From the NCBI GenBank assembly GCA_016839655.1, contig JAEOTW010000097.1, forward strand, positions 4,929 to 68,928: a stretch of 64,000 bases of DNA, in the 5' to 3' direction. Positions within the stretch are counted from its first letter, which is position 1. The number at the start of each line of letters is the position of its first letter. Shown one piece after another: positions 9,429 through 18,086 of this stretch. A program made the translations under genes and the position numbers. The notes under the pieces were generated by a model, which was given only the letters and a program-made list of their open reading frames with translations, ran no database searches and was not told the DNA's origin. The stretch comes from Promethearchaeota archaeon. Lineage in GTDB: Archaea; Asgardarchaeota; Lokiarchaeia; Sigynarchaeales; SOKP01.

Positions 9429-10346
9429 TTAATTAATTAGTTTTATGAACAAATCTTCAAGAGATAGTGTTTGTTCACTTATTCTTAAGACCTTATATTT
9501 AGATAAAATTTCGCAGAATTTTGCATAATTTTCTCGTTGATTTAATTTAACAACTAAACCATTATTTCCTTCATTAATTACTTTTATAAATTCTTCTTGG
9601 TTTAATTTTTTCTTTAATTCAGACCTATTATCAATAATATCAACAAATATTTTTATATCTGATTCGGTTAGTGTTTTTACTTCATTTTTAGTTCCGATTT
9701 TTAATATTTTTCCAAAATTAATAAAAGCAATACGATCACATAATTTTTCTACTACACTCATATCATGACTTGTTAGAAATATTGTTTTATCTAACTTTTT
9801 TATCTTTTCTACAATAAAATTTTTTGAGTTCACATCTAATCCTAAGGTTGGTTCGTCTAAAAATAATATATCTTGTTCCAACAATAGAGTTCTACACAAA
9901 GCTAACTTCATTTTCATACCACTTGAAAATGTCTCAACATATTGGCCAAGCCAATCAGTTAATCCGAATTCTTCTGCCATATCAGTAATTTTTTTCTTAT
10001 AATTTTGAATTTTATAAATTTTGGAGAAAAATTTTAAATTATCATATCCCGTAATTCTATAGTATAACATTTCACTAGCAAACATTATTCCAATTGATGG
10101 TTTAACTTTTTTTGGTTGAGTGGCAACATCAAAACCATTAATTGTCGCATAGCCACTTGTAGGTTGCTTAATTGTTGTTAATATTTCAATTAAAGTAGTT
10201 TTTCCCGCTCCATTAGGGCCTAATAAACCAAAAATTTCCCCTTTTTTAACTGAAAGATTTATTTTATCTAATGCTTGGAGGTATTTCCACGGACCTCTTA
10301 TTTTATATTTCTTTGAAAGATCTACAGTCTCGATTATCTTATTCAT
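9429..10346 (-). CDS. ABC transporter ATP-binding protein
   Basis: A 305-residue ABC ATPase. The Walker A motif is GPNGAGKTT at 43-51. The signature is FSSGMKMKLAL, a variant of LSGGQ common in ABC-2 exporters. Walker B is ILFLDEPTLGLD, and the switch histidine is in FLTSHDM. About 90 residues after the nucleotide-binding domain form a small C-terminal domain typical of drug or polysaccharide exporters. The gene lies 5 bases after its permease, so they form a two-gene transport operon. In this glycan region export of a lipid, polysaccharide or small molecule is plausible; substrate unknown. Confidence 0.9.
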   Translation of the reverse strand: MNKIIETVDLSKKYKIRGPWKYLQALDKINLSVKKGEIFGLLGPNGAGKTTLIEILTTIKQPTSGYATINGFDVATQPKKVKPSIGIMFASEMLYYRITGYDNLKFFSKIYKIQNYKKKITDMAEEFGLTDWLGQYVETFSSGMKMKLALCRTLLLEQDILFLDEPTLGLDVNSKNFIVEKIKKLDKTIFLTSHDMSVVEKLCDRIAFINFGKILKIGTKNEVKTLTESDIKIFVDIIDNRSELKKKLNQEEFIKVINEGNNGLVVKLNQRENYAKFCEILSKYKVLRISEQTLSLEDLFIKLIN

Positions 10347-10351
10347 AATAC

Positions 10352-11173
10352 CTAATATCCTGTTATTCCATATTTTTTGTATACTGAATTAAATAAAAAA
10401 ACTCCTATGAAAGGGAGAATTATTGATGTGGCAATTAAAGTTAGGAAATGAAATGAATAAGAACTTATTGTCAGAAAAACATTATCTTCGATCCACGTTA
10501 TTCTTAAAAAGTCAAATATATAGTAAAGCGGATTTAGATTTATTATATTTTGTATGAAATCGGGAAAAAGCTCAAAAGGATAAGAAATACAACTGAACCA
10601 AAAAACAAACATCAATAAAAAGGATAAAACACGCCAAATATTTTCGTTTGATATAGCAAAAATTCCAAAAATTAACCCAACACCACTAAAAATTAGCGCA
10701 ATTAGTAGATATAATGTTAAGATAAATAAAATAGTTGGTATTGAAATTGGTATAACTATTATCCCCCAAATAAAAAATATTGAAAAAGGAATGGAAATCA
10801 TGACTAAATGTGAAAAAAATATTCCAAATAAAAGATTGAATCTGTTAAAAGGTCCAACAATTAGTGCAGGAAGAGTTTTCCAAAATTTTTCAGCACGAAA
10901 TTCACCGGGGAATCTTCCTGTTATACCTGATATATGTGAAATATTATGAGCAATAAATTGATAGAGGATAAAATTACTAGATGTCCATAAACCAATATTA
11001 ACTCTAAAATCAAAAATATTTTGTAGTATAATAAGAGGCATAAAAATAGCAATAATCTGATTAATATACCCAATAAATAAACCAAGCTTATATCTTAGAG
11101 ATAATTTTATATTTTTCTCTGTTAATGCTAAAATTTGAGAAAGATTTTCCTTAATAGTTTTAAGTTTATACAT
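10352..11173 (-). CDS. ABC-2 type transporter permease
   Basis: A membrane protein of 273 residues with six predicted transmembrane helices and a short N-terminal amphipathic segment (LSQILALTEKNIKLSLRYK), the usual layout of ABC-2 permeases such as the DrrB and polysaccharide export groups. The cytoplasmic loop AEKFWKTLPALIVGPF after helix 2 is where such permeases dock with the ATPase. It is transcribed just before the ATP-binding gene, with which it makes a half-size exporter pair, presumably as a homodimer. Confidence 0.85.
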   Translation of the reverse strand: MYKLKTIKENLSQILALTEKNIKLSLRYKLGLFIGYINQIIAIFMPLIILQNIFDFRVNIGLWTSSNFILYQFIAHNISHISGITGRFPGEFRAEKFWKTLPALIVGPFNRFNLLFGIFFSHLVMISIPFSIFFIWGIIVIPISIPTILFILTLYLLIALIFSGVGLIFGIFAISNENIWRVLSFLLMFVFWFSCISYPFELFPDFIQNIINLNPLYYIFDFLRITWIEDNVFLTISSYSFHFLTLIATSIILPFIGVFLFNSVYKKYGITGY

Positions 11174-11273
11174 TTTTCCTAATAGACGAATTTAATTTGT
11201 TAACACAGTTAAAATAATTATTTTTCATTACATTATTTTTTCCATTATTATGATTTTAAATATTTGCAGAAAG

Positions 11274-12164
11274 TTATAAATGCTCTCTTTTTAATGCTTT
11301 TCCTATGCATAAAACACTTGCACAGGAAACCCATGGAGAAATCTTTTCTAGAATTCGAGATATAAGCTTTCCAAAAGGATTAAGTTTGAAGTTAACACTA
11401 TATAAAGCCCTTAAGAAAGGAAAATCTACAGCTAACCCAATTGCATGGTCTTTTGAACCATGAAAATCATGAGGAACCGTTTTAATTACCTCAAAATTTG
11501 ATTTTTTTAAAAAATTTTGTAGTTCTTTTATGGAAAATCTATATTCCTCGAAATGATAATACTTTTTCGTTTTTCCTCGCCCTGATCTATCTAATTCGAA
11601 GATTTCACTTTCATCCTTAGCTCCTGTCATATAAGATAGCGCTTTTTTGAAAATTCCATGGAGCCTGTTAATAATATTTTGAACCGGTTGTATTATGATT
11701 TTCCTAATAATATTTACAGTTGGTGTTGATAAAAAAACTAATCCATTTGGTTTTAAAACCCGATATGCTTCATTTAGTGCTTTGAGAGGTCCTTCTTCAA
11801 AATGTTCAACAACACCCATAGAAATATACGCGTCAAAATAATTATTAGGATAATTCAAATTTAAAATATCTCCTAATTCAACTTTTAGCGAATTATCATA
11901 TTCTTTTAATTTTTTGATAGAAAGTTGATTATTATCAACTCCTATAATATCATACCCCCTTTTATTAAGATAGATAACCCATTTACCAAATCCACAACCT
12001 GCATCGATTATTTTTCCAGTCTTTGGGATAAAATAATGAAACATAACTCTTGGTGCAGTTTCTATTTTAGTTGCAGCTAGTTCTTGTTCAATCGTCCTTG
12101 ATGTCCACATATCATCCCATAAAGTAAATTTAGGATTATTATCAAAAAAAAATAATTTTCTCAT
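11274..12164 (-). CDS. Class I SAM-dependent methyltransferase
   Basis: A 296-residue Rossmann-fold methyltransferase. SAM motif I is IIDAGCGFGKW at 52-62, with the acidic residue of motif II in IIGVDNNQ and the motif IV/post region in YISMGVVEHFEEG. The Cys- and Gly-rich C-terminus (PWVSCASVLCIGKAL) is unusual. Methyltransferases of this type in glycan clusters usually act on sugars or lipid carriers, but nothing visible fixes the substrate. It sits 17 bases after the sulfatase-fold gene (12182-13696) in the direction of transcription, suggesting joint expression. Confidence 0.82.
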   Translation of the reverse strand: MRKLFFFDNNPKFTLWDDMWTSRTIEQELAATKIETAPRVMFHYFIPKTGKIIDAGCGFGKWVIYLNKRGYDIIGVDNNQLSIKKLKEYDNSLKVELGDILNLNYPNNYFDAYISMGVVEHFEEGPLKALNEAYRVLKPNGLVFLSTPTVNIIRKIIIQPVQNIINRLHGIFKKALSYMTGAKDESEIFELDRSGRGKTKKYYHFEEYRFSIKELQNFLKKSNFEVIKTVPHDFHGSKDHAIGLAVDFPFLRALYSVNFKLNPFGKLISRILEKISPWVSCASVLCIGKALKREHL

Positions 12165-12181
12165 TTTTTCTTTTAATTCTT

Positions 12182-13696
12182 TTATTTAAATGATATATTA
12201 CTAATTGCTTTTTTAATTAATTTTTTTTCATATTTATTTGTTAAATTAGTTAATTCTTCTGTATCTTTCATTTTCTTTAAATAATTCTTAAGACCAAATT
12301 TCATTTCTTTATATTGTTCATTTTTTGTATTGATTAAATTAATCCTTTCACCTGGATCATTTAATATATTATAAAATTCATCGATCTGATTACCATAACT
12401 AATTAATTTATATTTTTCTGACCTTAAGAAATAAATGTTATTTAATAGCTTCGGTATTAAATTCTCATCAACTTGCCTTCTATGGTAATTTAAACGATTT
12501 AGCATTTCATTTTTGTCCTTAAGAAATTCACCAAAGATATATTTCGGCGTTGAATTATTATCAATCTGGGTGATTAATGATTTCTCAATATTTAAGTATT
12601 CATTATTTTTTTCTGGGATTCCTGTAAGATGGAGGATTGTATGAAATAAATCTTTTAATTCAACTTGGTTTTCAATTGTCTTTCTTTTGAAGTAATTATT
12701 ATATATAATTAATGGAACTTTAATTAACGGTTCATAAACACTGTGAAATACACCATGCGTCCAATAGTAATGATCATCTAGACTTCCTAATAGTTCTCCA
12801 TGATCTGATGTAATTAATAGATAGGTATTATCTAACATCCCATATTCCTTTAACTTTAGAAATATTTGTTTAATGATCCAATCACAATAAAAAACACTTG
12901 AGTCATAGAGTTTGTTCAATATTAATACCTCAACCTCAGAAAGATGTTTTGAATTCATGTTTATTTTTATGAAATTCTCTAGAGGGAACAATAGAAGATG
13001 TTTAATGCTTTTAAAATCATCAATTGAAAGTCCAAAAGTTTCAAGAATATTCTGTGAAGATAGATAAGGGGCATGAGTAACCATTAAATTAAAAAATAGG
13101 TAAAATGGTTTACCATTCCTTTTTAATAAAATATTTTGGAGATTTAATTCAATTTTCTCTAAAGGATTTACATATCTGTCTCGAATCCACCGTTTCCAAT
13201 TCAAATTCTTCAAAATTCTATCTAATATAGTTTTAAATTTATGCCAAAAACTAAACCAAAATCCTTGTTTAAGAATTGCTTTAACATATCGATCAATTTT
13301 GTCTAAAATATTATCTTTAAATAATAATTCCCAATTTAAAATAGTATAATCAAATCCTCTGAATAATCCTGCTTCTTTAGTTAAATATGGATTTTCTGTA
13401 TATAAAAATGTATAATAGCCTAAGTTTTTTAAAATCTGAGGCAATAATGGAATCTTTTTACTTAATTCATAGATATTTTTAGTTAGAATATAATTTTGGT
13501 TCTCATAAAGTCCTGTAAACAATGAAAAATGAGATGGTAAAGTCCATGTACTATTGGCAATGCAATTTTTAAAATATATTGACTTATCTAATAAACTATT
13601 TATAAAAGGAGTAAGATATTTATTTTCATTTTTAGAGAGAATTTTATCCGCTCTAAATGCATCCAAAACAATAACAATAATATTTGATAATTTCAG
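12182..13696 (-). CDS. Sulfatase/alkaline phosphatase superfamily protein; start unclear
   Basis: An alkaline-phosphatase-fold hydrolase or transferase. The metal-binding strand is IIVIVLDAFRAD, the nucleophile region is WTLPSHFSLFTG, and the second metal site is SDHGELLG. The position normally held by the formylglycine Cys is not Cys in this variant, so a Thr nucleophile and a phosphate or phosphodiester substrate are as likely as sulfate. The first ordinary start (TTG, 13666) cuts the first beta strand, which is encoded in frame upstream from about 13684. Only a CTG at 13696 is available there. An ATG at 13709 lies in another frame and would join if one base were removed. No signal peptide is seen. 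Confidence 0.72.
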   Translation of the reverse strand: MKLSNIIVIVLDAFRADKILSKNENKYLTPFINSLLDKSIYFKNCIANSTWTLPSHFSLFTGLYENQNYILTKNIYELSKKIPLLPQILKNLGYYTFLYTENPYLTKEAGLFRGFDYTILNWELLFKDNILDKIDRYVKAILKQGFWFSFWHKFKTILDRILKNLNWKRWIRDRYVNPLEKIELNLQNILLKRNGKPFYLFFNLMVTHAPYLSSQNILETFGLSIDDFKSIKHLLLFPLENFIKINMNSKHLSEVEVLILNKLYDSSVFYCDWIIKQIFLKLKEYGMLDNTYLLITSDHGELLGSLDDHYYWTHGVFHSVYEPLIKVPLIIYNNYFKRKTIENQVELKDLFHTILHLTGIPEKNNEYLNIEKSLITQIDNNSTPKYIFGEFLKDKNEMLNRLNYHRRQVDENLIPKLLNNIYFLRSEKYKLISYGNQIDEFYNILNDPGERINLINTKNEQYKEMKFGLKNYLKKMKDTEELTNLTNKYEKKLIKKAISNISFK

Positions 13697-13797
13697 TTTG
13701 ATTAACCATCGTAGATTTATTATCTGAATATGTTAAATTTAAATTAAATTTTTTTAATAGAACCTTTTCACATCCTTAAATCTAGGTATTTTAGAAA

Positions 13798-14583
13798 CTA
13801 AAGAATTTTATTTTTTATAATAAGCCCAATGCCTGCCCATTGTTCATTATCCTTACTAATTATTTCTTTGTATTCATAATTACCTTTAATTTCATTCCAA
13901 AAATTAAAAACTTTACAATTTGAGTCTGGAAGGTGTTTAACGATATCATGAAATGCGATTATTCCATTTTTTGCAACAAGAGAAACATAAGCTTCGAAAT
14001 CGTTTTTTACTCCTTCATATGAATGATCCCCATCAATAAATAATAGGTCAACTCTATTCTGCTTTAATATTTTCTTTATTTTCTTCACTGTAGATGATTT
14101 ATGAGAATCTTTTCTAATGAAGTGTATTTTTTGATGTCTCAATCTGTATAACTTATAGAATGGTATTTTTGCGGGGGAATAACTAGCATAGTCTCTTACT
14201 ATCGGGAGATCAATTGTTATTATTTTAGCATCAAGGGAAGCGAATTTAGAAAAAAAGAATAATGTTCCGCCTTCTGAAGTTCCAATTTCAAGGATAATCT
14301 TTGGCTTATTTTTTTTTATTTCATTTATGAATTCAATTAATTCTTCCTTTTTTTGATGCATCTTAACTGTAACTTTGTATCGGGATTTTTTAAATAAAGT
14401 ATACTGAAAATTATCAATTAGATTATAAAGTTCGTCAAGGGTCCTGCAATATGTAGTTAACTTTTTTAGTTTTAATCCTGCTAAAAAATAAACTAATCTA
14501 AGATAGAAATTAACAGAATCAATGCAATCAAGGATAATTCTACCTTTAAAATGTTTTTGAACTCTCCAGAATAAATTTATCAT
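13798..14583 (-). CDS. Methyltransferase_24 / CmcI-like SAM methyltransferase
   Basis: A class I methyltransferase of 261 residues. The glycine-rich loop is ILEIGTSEGGT at about residue 94. The pair LLFIDGDHSYEG and IIAFHDI is characteristic of the CmcI/Methyltransf_24 group, in which acidic and histidine residues can bind a divalent metal. These enzymes O-methylate sugars and other hydroxylated small molecules. It is transcribed in the same direction as, and just before, the sulfatase-fold gene. Methylation of a glycan end is a reasonable but unproven role. Confidence 0.78.
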   Translation of the reverse strand: MINLFWRVQKHFKGRIILDCIDSVNFYLRLVYFLAGLKLKKLTTYCRTLDELYNLIDNFQYTLFKKSRYKVTVKMHQKKEELIEFINEIKKNKPKIILEIGTSEGGTLFFFSKFASLDAKIITIDLPIVRDYASYSPAKIPFYKLYRLRHQKIHFIRKDSHKSSTVKKIKKILKQNRVDLLFIDGDHSYEGVKNDFEAYVSLVAKNGIIAFHDIVKHLPDSNCKVFNFWNEIKGNYEYKEIISKDNEQWAGIGLIIKNKIL

Positions 14584-14803
14584 AAGATTAACATTACTAA
14601 TTCAAATTCAAAATTAAATAAAATGTGCTTAATGATAAATCAAATTTAAAATATTAAATATTTTTATTTATTCTAAATTGATTTTGATAAACTACAAGAA
14701 TCTGTTTAAGTAGAAGCAAAATGACTTATTAGACTAGTAAAATTTAAGATAATTGAAGAATTTTCAATTTCAAATCTATCTATTCAACTCTCAAGGCTTC
14801 CTT

Positions 14804-15793
14804 ATGGAAAAATTAGTTTCTGTAATTCTAATAAATTTTAACAATTATCACTATACTATCGAATGCTTAGAATCATTAACTCATCAAACTTATAATAATT
14901 TTGAAATTCTACTTTTGGATAATGGTTCAAAATATCATTTATTCTTGGAATTAAAAGAAAAATTAGATCGATTTAGAAATAGGCTAAATATAAAATTGCT
15001 ACGAAGTGAAAAAAATTTGTATTTTGGTGCAGGAAATAACAAAGCAATTAAAATAGCTAGAGGAGAATTCATTTGCTTATTAAATAATGATACTGAAGTT
15101 GAACCAGATTTCATAAAAAATATGATTATTTTTTTAGAAAATAATTCTCAAGTAGGTATGATTGCACCTAAAATCAAATTATTCTCAAAAAAGGAACTTA
15201 TTTGGACTACAGGAGGGCAAGTAAATTTTAATACTGGAGATGTTGTTACCAATAGAGGATATTTAGTATCTGACCCAAACGATAAAAAATATAATGATAT
15301 CGAACCAATTGATTTTGCCCCTGGAACTGCACTTTTTGTACGAAAAGCATATTTAGAGAGAATTGGCTTAATAGATGAAATATATTTTATGTATTGGGAA
15401 GATCCAGATTGGAATTTTAGAGCTAAACAGCTTGGATATGAAAGCTATTATGTTCCTACAACTATAGTATATCATAAAATCCCAATATTAAGAAGTGTTC
15501 ATGATAAACGACAAATATTCAATGATTTCTTTTTTAAAAGGAATAAACAGATATTTGTATGGAAATTTGCATCCTTGAAGCAAATAGCAAAATTTTATTC
15601 TATATTTTTTTATGTATTATACTTCGATTTTGTTAGAAGATTAAGGAGAAAAGAATTTTTTGTTCTATATGTAACTATATTAGCTATTTGGAAGGGATTC
15701 AGAATTGGGTTAAAGAGGAGAATTCAGAGGTCTTGCAGAAAAAATTTAATCAAAGATTACAAGTTTGCTCAAAGACTTCAGAATGTTTTATAA
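14804..15793 (+). CDS. GT2 glycosyltransferase, rhamnosyltransferase-like, copy A
   Basis: A family 2 glycosyltransferase of the WbbL/rhamnosyltransferase type. It starts MEKLVSVILINFNNY, and the ATG at 14804 fits the family better than the TTG 51 bases upstream. Further motifs are LLLDNGS, the metal-binding region LLNNDTEVEPDF, APGTALFVRK and the late YWEDPDWNFRA (the ED dyad used by such enzymes as catalytic base). The C-terminal part after about 240 is basic and hydrophobic and probably lies along the membrane. It is a tandem paralogue of the next gene; both end with the motif WxGFRIGLKRR. Confidence 0.85.
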   Translation: MEKLVSVILINFNNYHYTIECLESLTHQTYNNFEILLLDNGSKYHLFLELKEKLDRFRNRLNIKLLRSEKNLYFGAGNNKAIKIARGEFICLLNNDTEVEPDFIKNMIIFLENNSQVGMIAPKIKLFSKKELIWTTGGQVNFNTGDVVTNRGYLVSDPNDKKYNDIEPIDFAPGTALFVRKAYLERIGLIDEIYFMYWEDPDWNFRAKQLGYESYYVPTTIVYHKIPILRSVHDKRQIFNDFFFKRNKQIFVWKFASLKQIAKFYSIFFYVLYFDFVRRLRRKEFFVLYVTILAIWKGFRIGLKRRIQRSCRKNLIKDYKFAQRLQNVL

Positions 15794-15902
15794 GATTCTG
15801 TCTGAATTAAATAAATATATTTTAAAGATTAATAATCAATAAGATTTAAGAAAGTAGGATATTTTTTAAGTTCAAATATCGATAATATTTAGGTTAAACT
15901 AT

Positions 15903-16883
15903 TTGGGGAAATTAGTCTCTGTAATAATCTTAAATTATAACAATTATATATGCACTCTAGATTGCTTAGAATCATTAACACATCAAAATTATAGTAATTT
16001 TGAAGTAATATTAGTTGATAATGGTTCAAAATATAATCTATTTTTAGGATTGAAAAATCAGATTAAAAAATTCAATGATTCTTTAAACTTAAGACTGATT
16101 AGGAATAACCTGAATCTTTTTTTTGTAAGCGGATGTAATATGGCTATAAAAATTGCAAAAGGGGATTATATCTGTTTGTTAAATCATGATGTAATTGCAC
16201 GTCCAGATTTCTTTGAAAAAATGGTTGATTTTTTAGATTCCCATCCGGATGCGGGTATGATTACTCCTAAAATTAGAGTTTATAAAGATAAGGCTATACT
16301 TTGGAATACTGGAGCTTATCTCAATTTTAAATCTGCCATAGTAATTGGAAATCGAGGATATTTAGAATATGATCCTCAAAACTTAAAATATAATAATATC
16401 GAAACTATTGGATTCGCTCCTGGAACAGCTGTTTTTACAAAAAGAGAAGTTGTTGAAAAAATTGGTTTAATGGATGAAATTTTCTTTATGTACCACGAAG
16501 ATCCTGATTGGAATTTGCGAGCTCAAATGAAAGGATTTAAATCCTATTTTGTGCCAACGACCACAGTTTATCATAACATTCCTCGCATAATATCAGAAGA
16601 TAGAATGAGGTTTAATCATCATTTCTTTACAAGGAATTCTCAAATTCTTGTGTGGAAACATGCTAAGTTTATTGATATTCTGATATTTTATTATATTTTC
16701 AGTATTTTTAATCTGGGGATATTCTTCTTAAATGTCCTTACAAGAAAGTTTAAATCTATTTCTATAAGACTTAATTCAATTTGGCAAGGATTTAGAATAG
16801 GACTGAAAAGACGAACCAACCGCTCTTGTAAAAAAAATATGATTTCTGATTATAAATATGTTAGAAAAATCCAAACTTTTTGA
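15903..16883 (+). CDS. GT2 glycosyltransferase, rhamnosyltransferase-like, copy B
   Basis: The duplicate of the preceding gene, with the same length and motif order: VIILNYNNY, LVDNGS, LLNHDVIARPDF, APGTAVFTKR and YHEDPDWNLRA. The metal motif differs (NHD here, NND in copy A), so donor or acceptor specificity may have changed. A TTG at 15903 is the first start in frame; an in-frame TAA at 15867-15869 lies upstream with no ATG between. The 109-base spacer suggests an own promoter. It probably adds a different sugar of the same glycan. Confidence 0.84.
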   Translation: MGKLVSVIILNYNNYICTLDCLESLTHQNYSNFEVILVDNGSKYNLFLGLKNQIKKFNDSLNLRLIRNNLNLFFVSGCNMAIKIAKGDYICLLNHDVIARPDFFEKMVDFLDSHPDAGMITPKIRVYKDKAILWNTGAYLNFKSAIVIGNRGYLEYDPQNLKYNNIETIGFAPGTAVFTKREVVEKIGLMDEIFFMYHEDPDWNLRAQMKGFKSYFVPTTTVYHNIPRIISEDRMRFNHHFFTRNSQILVWKHAKFIDILIFYYIFSIFNLGIFFLNVLTRKFKSISIRLNSIWQGFRIGLKRRTNRSCKKNMISDYKYVRKIQTF

Positions 16884-16896
16884 ATTTCACTATAAA

Positions 16897-17922
16897 TTAT
16901 GCAAGTTTAAGTATTTTATTAAGAAGATTTAGCAATATTGTAAAAACATTAAATCTTTTAACACTACCAAGCAAAGAAGGGTCTAAAGTCTTTGATAATT
17001 TTTGATAGGATAAAAATTGTGCTTCTTTTTTTGATTTCTCCCTCATTCTCCTTAAATATTTTAGACTAAATATAATCTCCTCATATATTTTAATCCTTAA
17101 TTTAAATTTTTTTATAAATAGTGAATGTAATAATAGAATTAATTCTACAATTATCATGAATGGTAATATTTTATGAATATTATCTATATTTCTCATAATT
17201 ACAATAAATCTATTGCGTTCAAGAAAGTAGTAGTGAAAATCATTTAAGGGTTGATTTTGTTTTTGGTGGATTAGAAAAGGATCATTAGTAGTGTAAATTT
17301 TAACTCCGTTCCTTAATATCTTTAAGGATAAATCCGTATCCTCATAATACATGAAAAATTGCCTGTAAAAACCTCCCATTTTCAAGAAGAAATCTTTTTT
17401 TATAAATAGTGTACCACCAGAAAACCTCTGAGTTTGTTTAATAAGTTTATTTTTAGGTAAAGATTCTCCTATCTCCGGAGTATATGAGAATCCAAGGAAA
17501 TGATTTTTCGCACCGAAATAATGAATTTTTCCAGTTTCAAAAATTAGTGCTGGAGAGATTACGATTTCTGAATTATCCTTTAAACTATCATAGATTTTTA
17601 CCAACTTAGGAAAAAAATCATGAGGGAAAAGAACATCCTGATTTGTAATAAACACAAATTCGCCTTCAGAATTTAATACTCCAGAATTACAAGCTCCAGC
17701 AAATCCTTCATTGGTGTCATTTTTAATTAATTTGATGTTAATATCGTTTTCATAGGATTTTATTACATTTATGGTTGAATCTATTGACTTATTATCCACA
17801 ATTACAAGCTCAATTTCTTCTAAATTTGTTAATGATTTTATAGATTCCAGATTTTTCTTGAGACAAGGTGCTCCATTGTAAGACGGAATAATAATTGATA
17901 TGGTAGAGCTTACTTTCGCCAT
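16897..17922 (-). CDS. GT2 glycosyltransferase
   Basis: A third rhamnosyltransferase-type family 2 enzyme, on the opposite strand, of 341 residues. It shows SIIIPSYNG, LVIVDNKSIDST, ITNQDVLFPHDF (with the metal-binding QD/HD region), FSGGTLFIKK and MYYEDTDLSLK. One hydrophobic segment near 245-263 (ILPFMIIVELILLLHSLF) and a basic C-terminus suggest membrane attachment. It is more distant from the two preceding copies than they are from each other. It is convergent with copy B, stops 13 bases apart. Confidence 0.84.
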   Translation of the reverse strand: MAKVSSTISIIIPSYNGAPCLKKNLESIKSLTNLEEIELVIVDNKSIDSTINVIKSYENDINIKLIKNDTNEGFAGACNSGVLNSEGEFVFITNQDVLFPHDFFPKLVKIYDSLKDNSEIVISPALIFETGKIHYFGAKNHFLGFSYTPEIGESLPKNKLIKQTQRFSGGTLFIKKDFFLKMGGFYRQFFMYYEDTDLSLKILRNGVKIYTTNDPFLIHQKQNQPLNDFHYYFLERNRFIVIMRNIDNIHKILPFMIIVELILLLHSLFIKKFKLRIKIYEEIIFSLKYLRRMREKSKKEAQFLSYQKLSKTLDPSLLGSVKRFNVFTILLNLLNKILKLA

Positions 17923-18086
17923 TCTTAGTGGAATTTTGTTTTTTCTAAAAATATATAATAAATAAAAACAGTAAATTATATTATTAAATTATTTTCCTCA
18001 AAAATTTTTAATTATATAATTTACAGAAATTTAATTTTATTTTTAGAGAATAAAATATCGAAAAATTTTAAGAATACTGAAATTAG

